6,329 nucleotides of DNA from an uncultured Collinsella sp. (GTDB lineage Bacteria > Actinomycetota > Coriobacteriia > Coriobacteriales > Coriobacteriaceae). The notes beneath the pieces were generated by a model. The model was not told where the DNA came from. It was given only the letters and a program-made list of their open reading frames with translations, and ran no database searches. The first letter of the stretch is position 1. Each line of letters starts with the position of its first letter. The stretch is taken from positions 1-6,329 of the forward strand of contig CABUTP010000094.1 in NCBI GenBank assembly GCA_902494545.1, written 5' to 3'. The position numbers were made by a program, and so were the translations under genes. Shown in pieces: positions 1 through 5,507 of this stretch.

Positions 1-741
1 ATCCACGAGGTCGTCAATGGACTCATGACGCAGGATGAGGCGGTCCGTCCCGCCCTTGCCGTCCTACCCGTGGGCTCCGGCAACGATTTTGCCCAAACGC
101 TCGGTATCGACGATTTCTCCGGCAAAGATTTTGGCGCGCTGCTCACCTGCGAGCTGCAGCGTCAGGACATCGGGCGCATTCGCTCGTGGCGCCCTGCGAG
201 CGGCAGCGGCGAGGCTGCCGTTGAGTACTACGACCAGACGCTTTCGGTCGGTATCGATGCCGCCATCGGCCTGGGCACCACCGAGCTGCGAAAAAAGACG
301 GGGCTCGCCGGCGCTCCGCTCTACACCCTCTCGGGACTTGAGCAGTTTGGCCTGCGCTACCGCAACTACCCCATGACGGTGAGCTTTGACGGCGCGCCCG
401 CCGAGCGCGTGAGGGCGATCATCATGGCGATTCAGCTGGGGCCCACCTATGGCTCGGGCTATCGCATCTGCCCCGATGCCGACCCCTGCGACGGCATGCT
501 CGACGTCTGCTACGCCTGCGGTCCCGTTCCCCGTGCGGTTGCCCTGCCCATGTTCCTTTCGGCCAAAGATGGCCACCACACCAAGCTGCCACCGGTTCGC
601 ATGCGCCGCTGTCGCCATGCCGCGCTTACCTTTAAGGAGCCCGACTACCCCATCCAGGCCGACGGCGAGCCCGTCGTCGCCTCACGCATCGAGGTCGACG
701 TCCTTCCCGCCGTCCTCGAGGTCTGGCACCCAACCCGCTAA
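1..741 (+). CDS. Diacylglycerol kinase family lipid kinase (YegS/BmrU type), 3' part
   Basis: The gene enters from the left edge and 246 residues remain, ending at TAA. Members of this family transfer phosphate from ATP to diacylglycerol or related lipids at the inner face of the membrane, feeding phosphatidic acid back to phospholipid synthesis. The first visible residues, IHEVVNGL, normally follow directly on the family's GGDGT nucleotide-binding motif, so that motif and the start lie just outside the window. Visible signatures are LPVGSGNDFA (GSGNDF at window residues 25-30, the GTGND-like loop), SVGIDAAIG near 82-90, GYRICPDADPCDGMLDV at 153-169 and QADGEPV at 219-225, the conserved C-terminal DGE element. 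The ATG at base 25 is internal, since the frame is open and conserved upstream of it. The exact lipid substrate cannot be read from the sequence. A long palindrome begins 7 bases after the stop, and the next gene converges on it. Confidence 0.93.
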   Translation: MHEVVNGLMTQDEAVRPALAVLPVGSGNDFAQTLGIDDFSGKDFGALLTCELQRQDIGRIRSWRPASGSGEAAVEYYDQTLSVGIDAAIGLGTTELRKKTGLAGAPLYTLSGLEQFGLRYRNYPMTVSFDGAPAERVRAIIMAIQLGPTYGSGYRICPDADPCDGMLDVCYACGPVPRAVALPMFLSAKDGHHTKLPPVRMRRCRHAALTFKEPDYPIQADGEPVVASRIEVDVLPAVLEVWHPTR

Positions 742-748
742 CCCCACC

Positions 749-819
749 TAAGTTGCGGTGAAATAGGGACTGTTTATGCAGCAAAAGCCGCAAAATAGTC
801 CCTATTTCACCGCAACTTA
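749..819. repeat. Long perfect intergenic palindrome (GGGAC-core repeat, copy 1)
   Basis: Arms at 749-771 and 797-819 are perfect reverse complements over 23 bases. The pairing continues inward through a G-T wobble and three A-T pairs, leaving a 17-base loop (776-792). It sits between the convergent lipid kinase and release-factor-like genes and is the only strong hairpin there. It may therefore stop transcription from both sides, although neither side has a T tract. Each arm contains GTGAAATAGGGACTGT or its near complement. This matches 14 of 16 bases of the arm of the second palindrome at 1235-1265, so the two look like members of one dispersed repeat family. Confidence 0.85.
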
Positions 820-828
820 TTGAGAAGA

Positions 829-1209
829 TCATTCCTCCCCGCCTGGCTTGCGACGGTTGGCCTTTTTAATCGCGTTGAAGTGCTTGTCGTTGAGCCTGCG
901 CTGGCGCGATCGCTGTGGCACCTCGGTCTTTACACGTCGGCGCGGCGGACGCCCGCGACGCTCGAGCTCAGCGCGTAGCTTACGCAGACAGCAGCTGCGA
1001 TTCTGAAACTGACTACGGCTCTCGCGCGCCGTCACGACAATCCCCGTGGGCCCATGCTTCATGCGTACCGCCGAGTCCGTCGTGTTCACGCCCTGTCCGC
1101 CCGGGCCCGTCGCGCGAAACACCTGTACCGCGCAATCGCGTGCCAACTCCTCGACCGACATCTCGGCATAGCGCGCATACTCGCGCCATCCCATCTTGTT
1201 CTCATCCAT
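829..1209 (-). CDS. Small GGQ-domain peptide chain release factor-like protein
   Basis: This 126-residue protein carries the peptidyl-tRNA hydrolysing core of class I release factors. VFRATGPGGQGVNTTDSAVR places the catalytic GGQ at residues 37-39, followed by PTGIVV and the SRSQFQNR segment typical of RF1/RF2 domain 3. Full release factors have about 350 residues; the codon-recognition and N-terminal domains are absent here. The C-terminal third is very basic (RRRVKTEVPQRSRQRR through KKANRRK), as in ArfB/YaeJ and mitochondrial MTRFR (C12orf65), whose tails bind a stalled ribosome. I infer a codon-independent role in ribosome rescue; an orphan RF-like role is the alternative. The start is ATG at 1209 because GGGGAGG lies 7 bases upstream. 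An in-frame start at 1275 would run the coding region through the palindrome at 1235-1265 and is unlikely. The gene lies downstream of xpt on the same strand, beyond a terminator-like hairpin. Confidence 0.85.
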   Translation of the reverse strand: MDENKMGWREYARYAEMSVEELARDCAVQVFRATGPGGQGVNTTDSAVRMKHGPTGIVVTARESRSQFQNRSCCLRKLRAELERRGRPPRRRVKTEVPQRSRQRRLNDKHFNAIKKANRRKPGGEE

Positions 1210-1229
1210 ATCAAAACCTCCCCTCATAC

Positions 1230-1265
1230 AAAAAATGTGACAAAGGGACAGTCCCTTTGTCACAT
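1230..1265 (-). terminator. Palindromic repeat (copy 2) acting as intrinsic terminator of xpt
   Basis: Bases 1235-1249 and 1251-1265 are perfect reverse complements over 15 bases around the single base A1250. As a hairpin this gives about 13 pairs and a 5-base loop. Read on the minus strand, the stem is followed directly by six T residues (1235-1230), the classic intrinsic terminator layout, 28 bases after the xpt stop. The arm shares GTGACAAAGGGACTGT with the copy at 749-819 (14 of 16 bases). The ribosome-binding site of the next gene starts only about 7 bases beyond the T tract, so that gene has no room for its own promoter after the terminator. Confidence 0.75.
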
Positions 1266-1292
1266 CGCATACCAATCGCTTGTGCTGCGCGC

Positions 1293-1871
1293 CTAGGCGA
1301 ACGTGATCTCGCCGTTCTCGCAGTCCATTTCGGCGATACGGGCCAGGCTCTCAACGCGGAAGCCGCGCTCGCGGAGCTTATCGCCACCGCCCTGGAAGCC
1401 CTTCTCAACGGCGATGCCGATGCCGGCAACCTCGGCACCCGCGGCCTCGCAGATCTTAATAAGGCCCTCGAGCGCGCAACCGTTGGCCAAAAAGTCGTCG
1501 ATAATCAGGACCTTGTCGCCCTCGGACAGGAAGCGCTTGCCCACGATAACCGGGTACTCCTTCTGCTTGGTAAAGGAGTAGATGGTCGTGGCATACTGCT
1601 CGCCGTCGAGGTTGATGGACTGCGCCTTCTTGGCAAAGACCACCGGCACGCCGCCAAAATGCTGAGCCGCGATGCAAGCCATACCAATACCCGAAGCCTC
1701 GATCGTCAGGATCTTGTTGATCTCGACGCCCTCGAACAGACGGGCCCACTCGGCACCCATGTGGTCGAACAGCTCAACGTCGCACTGGTGGTTGAGGAAG
1801 GCATCAACCTTAAGGACGTTACCGGCCTTTACGATGCCGTCATGGCGAATACGATCCTCAAGCTCCTGCAT
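1293..1871 (-). CDS. xpt: Xanthine phosphoribosyltransferase
   Basis: This 192-residue cytosolic enzyme joins xanthine to PRPP to give XMP in purine salvage. The whole sequence follows Bacillus subtilis Xpt (about 194 residues). Shared features are LKVDAFLNHQ at 20-29, ILTIEASGIG at 54-63, PVVFAKK at 76-82 and YSFTKQ at 98-103. The PRPP-binding loop VLIIDDFLANG is at 121-131, followed by AGIGIAVEKGFQ at 149-160 and RVESLARI near the end. The start ATG has GAAGGGG 7 bases upstream. In many Firmicutes xpt is paired with the xanthine permease pbuX under a guanine riboswitch. Here no pbuX is adjacent, and no purine-aptamer core is visible in the 159-base upstream gap. The gene is followed by the terminator at 1230-1265, which suggests a mostly monocistronic transcript. 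Confidence 0.96.
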   Translation of the reverse strand: MQELEDRIRHDGIVKAGNVLKVDAFLNHQCDVELFDHMGAEWARLFEGVEINKILTIEASGIGMACIAAQHFGGVPVVFAKKAQSINLDGEQYATTIYSFTKQKEYPVIVGKRFLSEGDKVLIIDDFLANGCALEGLIKICEAAGAEVAGIGIAVEKGFQGGGDKLRERGFRVESLARIAEMDCENGEITFA

Positions 1872-1926
1872 GGCGCAACCCCTTCTCGCGGCAACGATAC
1901 CGCGCGATTAATAAACGTTGTTCGAT

Positions 1927-1935
1927 AGTCTACCA
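1927..1935 (-). promoter_or_regulatory. Candidate extended -10 promoter element for xpt
   Basis: On the minus strand the sequence reads TGGTAGACT, an extended -10 (TG, one base, TAGACT) about 55 bases upstream of the xpt start. A good -35 hexamer is not visible at 16-18 bases, as expected for an extended -10 promoter but also for a chance match. The predicted leader of about 45-50 bases is too short for a riboswitch. Confidence 0.35.
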
Positions 1936-2030
1936 CGGACCGACCCCCGCCCGCCCCACAAGCCGCATCGCACCATAAAGCTGCAAGACCAGTAGATAGG
2001 CCCGATTCGTGGCAAGCCTGCCACCACAAG

Positions 2031-3335
2031 CTAATGGCGGGCGCGCATCCTCACCAAACGCACCATAGCGAGCGCAAAGCCCACAGCGGCCACAGCCATG
2101 AGCACGTAGAACACCGAGCGAAAGCCAAACAGGAACACATCCGGACGTCCTGCAACAAAACTGGTCACGGCCTCGCCCATCGCCACACTCATCTGCCCAT
2201 ACAAGATATTCGATGCCACCGTAATGCCGAGTGCCATGCCGGCGTAGCGCGCCAAACTGCCCAAGCTGCCCGCAAAACCGAGTGCCTCGCGCGGGGCCGA
2301 GCCCATGTACAGGGAGTTGTTGGGGCTCTGGAAAATCGACGTACCGCACGACATAAACGCGACGCAGCACACGATCACAGGGATAGAAGAGCACTCGTCG
2401 AGCGTGCTTACCGCAAAGAGACCACACACATAAACGCCCAGGCCGAAAGCCGTGGGACCCTCGCAGCCAACACGGTCCGAGACCGTACCCGAAAGCGGTC
2501 CGATAAAAGCATTCACCATCGGCAGCGCCAAAAAGAGCAGCCCCGAGATGTCGGAACCAAAGCCGTGGACGTCCTGAAAATAGAACGGCAGGATAAACTC
2601 AGATGCGCCAATACCAACGAACACGATAAGCATGCAGGCAAGGTTGATGGTGAAGGCCGAATTTGCAAAGCAACGATGAGCGGCCTCGATCAGGGACATG
2701 GGGCGCTCGCCGGCCTCCGGCTTAACATGCGGCAGCGTGTAGAGCCCCACGATAAACGAGATGACGCCAATAGGCAGGTTGATGAGGAAGATGCTCTCCC
2801 AGGGAAAGCTTGCCACCAGCATGCCACCGAGCACGGGGCCACACATCATGCCAAGGGCCACGAAGGTCGCGAGAATACCCATGGCACGGCCTCGTTCGCG
2901 CGCCGGGAACGACTCGGTGATGATACCCATGTTGTTGGCCATGGCCGCCGCGCAACCGACGCCCTGAACAATGCGCGCCAGGATAAGAACCTCGAGCGAG
3001 GCCGTAAGGCCGCACAGCAGCGAACCGACCGAAAAGACGATGACGCCCAGCTGGAACACATTCACCTTGCCGCGCACGTCGCCCAGACGGCCAAACGGCA
3101 ACATAGCCACGCAAGTCGCAAGCAGATACACCGAGCTTACCAGCTGAATGCGGTCGAGGCCCACGCCCAGCTCCTTTTGCATCACGGGCAGCGCCACGGT
3201 CACGACGGTCGAATCCAGACACACCATAAACGTCATGATGAGCACGGTAAACAGAATCGCCCACTTGTTCTTGCCATGGGTATCGCCCTCTAGGGCAATG
3301 TGCTCGCGGCGCAGCTGCTCTGCGGTTTTCTCCAT
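2031..3335 (-). CDS. MFS transporter, DHA-type (EmrB/QacA-like) putative drug or metabolite exporter
   Basis: This integral membrane protein of 434 residues probably exports drugs or metabolites by proton antiport. Motifs typical of drug:H+ antiporters are visible. CLDSTVVTVALP at 39-50 is the TM1 motif of DHA2 proteins. GRLGDVRGKV at 82-91 is motif A in the loop after TM2. GMMCGPVLGG at 162-171 is the antiporter motif C. FQSPNNSLYMGSAPRE near 335-350 is a DHA2-like element. About 12 hydrophobic segments can be counted; DHA2 members with 14 helices are usually near 480-510 residues, so this is a compact version. ATG at 3335 is chosen because AAAGGA lies 5 bases upstream; for the in-frame ATG at 3341 that element would abut the codon. 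The substrate cannot be inferred. The gene follows metY on the same strand, but a strong terminator lies between them, so expression needs read-through or a separate promoter upstream of the terminator. Confidence 0.9.
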   Translation of the reverse strand: MEKTAEQLRREHIALEGDTHGKNKWAILFTVLIMTFMVCLDSTVVTVALPVMQKELGVGLDRIQLVSSVYLLATCVAMLPFGRLGDVRGKVNVFQLGVIVFSVGSLLCGLTASLEVLILARIVQGVGCAAAMANNMGIITESFPARERGRAMGILATFVALGMMCGPVLGGMLVASFPWESIFLINLPIGVISFIVGLYTLPHVKPEAGERPMSLIEAAHRCFANSAFTINLACMLIVFVGIGASEFILPFYFQDVHGFGSDISGLLFLALPMVNAFIGPLSGTVSDRVGCEGPTAFGLGVYVCGLFAVSTLDECSSIPVIVCCVAFMSCGTSIFQSPNNSLYMGSAPREALGFAGSLGSLARYAGMALGITVASNILYGQMSVAMGEAVTSFVAGRPDVFLFGFRSVFYVLMAVAAVGFALAMVRLVRMRARH

Positions 3336-3361
3336 ATCCATCCTTTCGAGTGGCCCAACGC

Positions 3362-3410
3362 AAAAAAACGGGGCCCCAATCGCCTGCAAACAGCCGCGAT
3401 TGGGGTCCCG
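3362..3410 (-). terminator. Intrinsic terminator downstream of metY
   Basis: Arms at 3369-3383 and 3396-3410 form a 15-base GC-rich stem with one mismatch (A-C in the minus-strand RNA) and a 12-base loop. On the minus strand the stem is followed by G and seven T residues (3368-3362). It lies about 70 bases past the metY stop and ends only about 15 bases before the Shine-Dalgarno of the MFS gene, so it may also act as an attenuator for that gene. Confidence 0.85.
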
Positions 3411-3433
3411 CCTACGGAATCGGAACGAAAGGT

Positions 3434-3460
3434 CGCCGAAGCTTTCTGCCAGCATCGGCG
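3434..3460 (-). other. Second hairpin in the metY-MFS gap
   Basis: Bases 3434-3439 (CGCCGA) pair with 3455-3460 (TCGGCG). After one mismatch, 3441-3443 (GCT) pair with 3451-3453 (AGC), giving nine pairs with a 7-base loop. It lies between the metY stop and the terminator at 3362-3410 and has no T tract. It may be a 3'-end stabilising structure of the metY message or part of a leader for the MFS gene. No known riboswitch class is recognisable. Confidence 0.45.
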
Positions 3461-3478
3461 CCTTGCACGAACGCTAGC

Positions 3479-4762
3479 CTAGCACTGCTCGAGCGCCTGC
3501 TCAAGGTCGGCAATCAGGTCGGCCGTGTCCTCGAGACCGCACGACAGGCGCACCATGTCGGCGGAGATGCCACAGGCAATGAGCTCTTCATCGTTCATCT
3601 GGCGATGCGTAGCGTTAGCGGGATGCAGGCAGCAAGTACGGGCGTCGGCCACATGCGTGGCGATCTGGGCGAGCTTAAGGCTCTTCATAAAGGTCTCGGC
3701 CGCCGCGCGACCACCGTTAAAGCCAAAGCTCACAACGCCGCAGGTACCGTTGGGCATGTACTTCTGAGCCATGTCATAGTACTTGTCGCCCTCCAGACCC
3801 GGATAGCTCACAAAGCGCACCTTGGGATGGCTCTGCAGGAACTTGGCAACGGCCAGACCGTTCTCACAATGGCGCGGCATGCGCACGTGCAGGCTCTCGA
3901 GCGAGCTGTTCAGGAAGAATGCCGCCTGCGGGTTCTGCATGGGGCCGAGGTCGCGCATGAGCTGCGCGGTGGCCTTAGTAATGAAGGCGCCCTCGCGACC
4001 GAACTTCTCGGCATAGGTCACGCCGTGGTAGCTCTCGTCGGGCGTGGTGAGACCCGGGAACTTGTCCGCATGAGCCATCCAGTCAAACTGACCGTGGTCG
4101 ACGATCACGCCGCCCAGGTAGGCAGCATGTCCATCCATGTACTTGGTGGTGGAGTGCGTAACGATGTCGGCGCCCCACTCAAAGGGGCGGCACATCACGG
4201 GCGTCGGGAAGGTGTTGTCGACCATCAACGGCACGCCGTGATCATGCGCGGCCTTGGCAAAGCGCTCAATATCGAGCACGGCAAGGGCGGGATTGGCAAT
4301 CGTCTCGCCAAAGACGAGCTTAGTATTGGGCTCAAAGGCTGCCTCGAGCTCCTCATCGGTGCAGTCGGGGGCAACGAACGTGCAGGTCAAGCCCATACGA
4401 CCCATGGTGTGGGCGAGCAGGTTGTAGGTACCGCCGTAGATGGCAGAGCTCGCGACCACGTGATCGCCGGCACCGGCAACGTTAAAGATCGCGAGGAAGT
4501 TCGCAGCCATGCCCGAGCTCGTAAGCATCGCAGCGGTACCGCCCTCCATCTCGCAGATCTTTGCGGCAACCAAATCGCACGTAGGGTTCTGCAGACGGCT
4601 GTAGAAATAGCCCGACTCCTCCAGGTCAAACAGCTTGCCCATGTGCTCGGACGTGTCGTACTTCCACGTGGTGGACTGGTAGATGGGCACCTGGCGCGGC
4701 TCCGCATCTCCCGGGTGATACCCGCCCTGAACACACGTCGTACCGATGGTCTGCTCGCTCAT
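3479..4762 (-). CDS. metY: O-acetylhomoserine sulfhydrylase (aminocarboxypropyltransferase)
   Basis: This 427-residue cytosolic PLP enzyme of the Cys/Met metabolism family makes homocysteine from O-acetylhomoserine and sulfide, the direct sulfhydrylation route to methionine. The length fits the OAH sulfhydrylase branch (about 425-430) rather than shorter cystathionine gamma-synthases or beta-lyases (about 380-400). Visible signatures are YSRLQNPT at 54-61, TSSGMAAN at 81-88 (phosphate contacts), VDNTFPTP at 181-188 with the PLP-pyridine Asp, and HSTTKYMDGHA at 203-213 with Lys207 as the Schiff-base lysine. ADARTCCLHPANATHRQ near 373-388 is the substrate carboxylate region, and RLSCGLEDTADLIADL ends the protein. 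ATG at 4762 is chosen because AAGGGAG lies 6 bases upstream; a TTG two codons earlier would touch that site. A promoter lies just upstream and a terminator downstream. O-succinylhomoserine use or methionine gamma-lyase activity cannot be excluded from sequence alone. Confidence 0.92.
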   Translation of the reverse strand: MSEQTIGTTCVQGGYHPGDAEPRQVPIYQSTTWKYDTSEHMGKLFDLEESGYFYSRLQNPTCDLVAAKICEMEGGTAAMLTSSGMAANFLAIFNVAGAGDHVVASSAIYGGTYNLLAHTMGRMGLTCTFVAPDCTDEELEAAFEPNTKLVFGETIANPALAVLDIERFAKAAHDHGVPLMVDNTFPTPVMCRPFEWGADIVTHSTTKYMDGHAAYLGGVIVDHGQFDWMAHADKFPGLTTPDESYHGVTYAEKFGREGAFITKATAQLMRDLGPMQNPQAAFFLNSSLESLHVRMPRHCENGLAVAKFLQSHPKVRFVSYPGLEGDKYYDMAQKYMPNGTCGVVSFGFNGGRAAAETFMKSLKLAQIATHVADARTCCLHPANATHRQMNDEELIACGISADMVRLSCGLEDTADLIADLEQALEQC

Positions 4763-4801
4763 ATCCAACTCCCTTACTTGGGTTTTGTTTTTATTCGGTT
4801 C

Positions 4802-4830
4802 ACGATACCGCTACCCTGCACCCCTCTCAA
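4802..4830 (-). promoter_or_regulatory. Promoter of metY
   Basis: On the minus strand TTGAGA (4830-4825) and TATCGT (4807-4802) are separated by exactly 17 bases, matching 5 of 6 and 4 of 6 consensus positions. Transcription would start near 4795, giving a leader of about 33 bases. That is too short for a SAM or other methionine-related riboswitch, so control, if any, would be by a protein repressor or activator. Confidence 0.55.
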
Positions 4831-4948
4831 CCCATCCCCAAGGTAGGTTATGGGACAAATTGATCCGTGGCATTTATCTCAAGCCTTGGGCATTTGCTCG
4901 ATAGATAAAAATGAGGCATCCATGAAGCTCTCGATGATTACACGCACC

Positions 4949-4980
4949 GTCATGGGTACCATAGGCGGGTACACCATGAC
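4949..4980 (+). promoter_or_regulatory. Hairpin immediately upstream of the redox gene's ribosome-binding site
   Basis: Bases 4949-4955 (GTCATGG) pair with 4974-4980 (CCATGAC), and 4956-4960 (GTACC) pair with 4968-4972 (GGTAC). One bulged base (A4973) lies between the two helices and the loop is 7 bases. The stem ends one base before CAAGGAG, the Shine-Dalgarno region of the gene at 4994. No T tract follows, so it is not a terminator. It could tune translation, protect the 5' end of the message, or be a protein-binding palindrome in DNA. Confidence 0.55.
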
Positions 4981-4993
4981 CAAGGAGACAACG

Positions 4994-5440
4994 ATGAAGC
5001 AAATCGATACGGCCCAGCTCGACATCACCGCCTGTCAGGCTCAGGCTGCCGAATACCACGCCCGTGGCTTTAACTGCGCCCAGGCCGTCGCCTGCACGCT
5101 CGCGCCCGCCGTCGGGCTCGACCCCCAGGTCGCCTTTACCCTCACCGAGGGCTTTGGCGCCGGCATGGGCGGCATGACCGAAACCTGCGGCGCCATCTCG
5201 GGCGCCGTGGCCATCATGGGCTTCGTGATGAGCGACGGCATGGAAAACCCCAAGACCAAGGGCCAGACCTACAAGCTGTCGCGCGAAATCGCCAAGCGTT
5301 TTGGCGAGAAGAACACGACGACCGTCTGCGGCACGCTCAAGGGCGTCGGATCGGATAAGGGTCCGCTCCGCAGCTGCCCCGGCTGCATCGACGATGCCGT
5401 CGAGATCGCCTGCGATATGCTAAAGCAGCTCGCCGAGTAA
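4994..5440 (+). CDS. C_GCAxxG_C_C family putative redox protein
   Basis: This 148-residue cysteine-rich soluble protein belongs to the C_GCAxxG_C_C family (named for its cysteine pattern and predicted to be redox-active). The exact reaction is unknown. The pattern is clear. GFNCAQAV holds Cys28, then comes the glycine-rich GFGAGMGGMTETCGAISGA with Cys65, then VCGTLKG with Cys112. RSCPGC near the end contains Cys128 and Cys131, and further cysteines lie at 14, 34 and 140. No signal peptide or membrane segment is seen. ATG at 4994 is chosen because AAGGAG lies 6 bases upstream. The frame is open back to 4850, giving possible 172-196 residue forms, but those starts lack a good ribosome-binding site and the extension would pass through the hairpin at 4949-4980. 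The gene diverges from metY, a sulfide-using enzyme, which is compatible with a thiol or sulfur role but proves nothing. Confidence 0.87.
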   Translation: MKQIDTAQLDITACQAQAAEYHARGFNCAQAVACTLAPAVGLDPQVAFTLTEGFGAGMGGMTETCGAISGAVAIMGFVMSDGMENPKTKGQTYKLSREIAKRFGEKNTTTVCGTLKGVGSDKGPLRSCPGCIDDAVEIACDMLKQLAE

Positions 5441-5450
5441 ACGGCAGCAA

Positions 5451-5504
5451 CAGAAAACGACGGCCGGCGCGCTTGGGATCCATCCAAAAGCACGCCGGCC
5501 GTCG
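5451..5504 (-). terminator. Terminator of yigZ, shared hairpin between convergent genes
   Basis: Bases 5458-5469 and 5493-5504 are perfect reverse complements over 12 GC-rich bases. After one mismatch, four more pairs (GCTT with AAGC) extend the stem. On the minus strand it is followed by TTTTCTG, fitting an intrinsic terminator for the yigZ-like gene whose stop is at 5508. On the plus strand the following bases (CCGTTAG) are not T-rich, so termination of the redox gene is less certain, although this is the only hairpin after its stop. Confidence 0.7.
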
Positions 5505-5507
5505 CCG

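Noticed and set aside
749..819. CRISPR repeat or tRNA-like element
   Set aside because: A single palindrome without spaced copies or a cloverleaf; better explained as a dispersed palindromic repeat.
1210..1275. N-terminal extension of the release-factor-like gene to 1275
   Set aside because: The extension would be encoded by the palindromic repeat and has no ribosome-binding site; the ATG at 1209 has GGGGAGG at ideal spacing.
915..1928. 337-codon plus-strand frame across the release-factor-like gene and xpt
   Set aside because: It passes through the terminator palindrome and two well-identified opposite genes, so it is a mirror frame.
2009..2024. Small hairpin GTGGCA/TGCCAC after the MFS stop as a terminator
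   Set aside because: Only six pairs and no T tract on the minus strand; too weak to call.
2034..3293. 419-codon open frame on the plus strand opposite the MFS gene
   Set aside because: The product is full of His, Arg and Gln without hydrophobic segments or motifs, as expected for the antisense of a membrane-protein gene.
3350..4846. 498-codon open frame on the plus strand opposite metY
   Set aside because: It is antisense to a clear 427-residue PLP enzyme with all family motifs; long mirror frames are common in GC-rich genes, and the product looks like no family.
4850..4993. N-terminal extension of the C_GCAxxG_C_C protein by up to 48 residues
   Set aside because: The frame is open, but the extension has no recognisable family features, overlaps the leader hairpin and lacks a good Shine-Dalgarno, whereas 4994 has AAGGAG 6 bases upstream.
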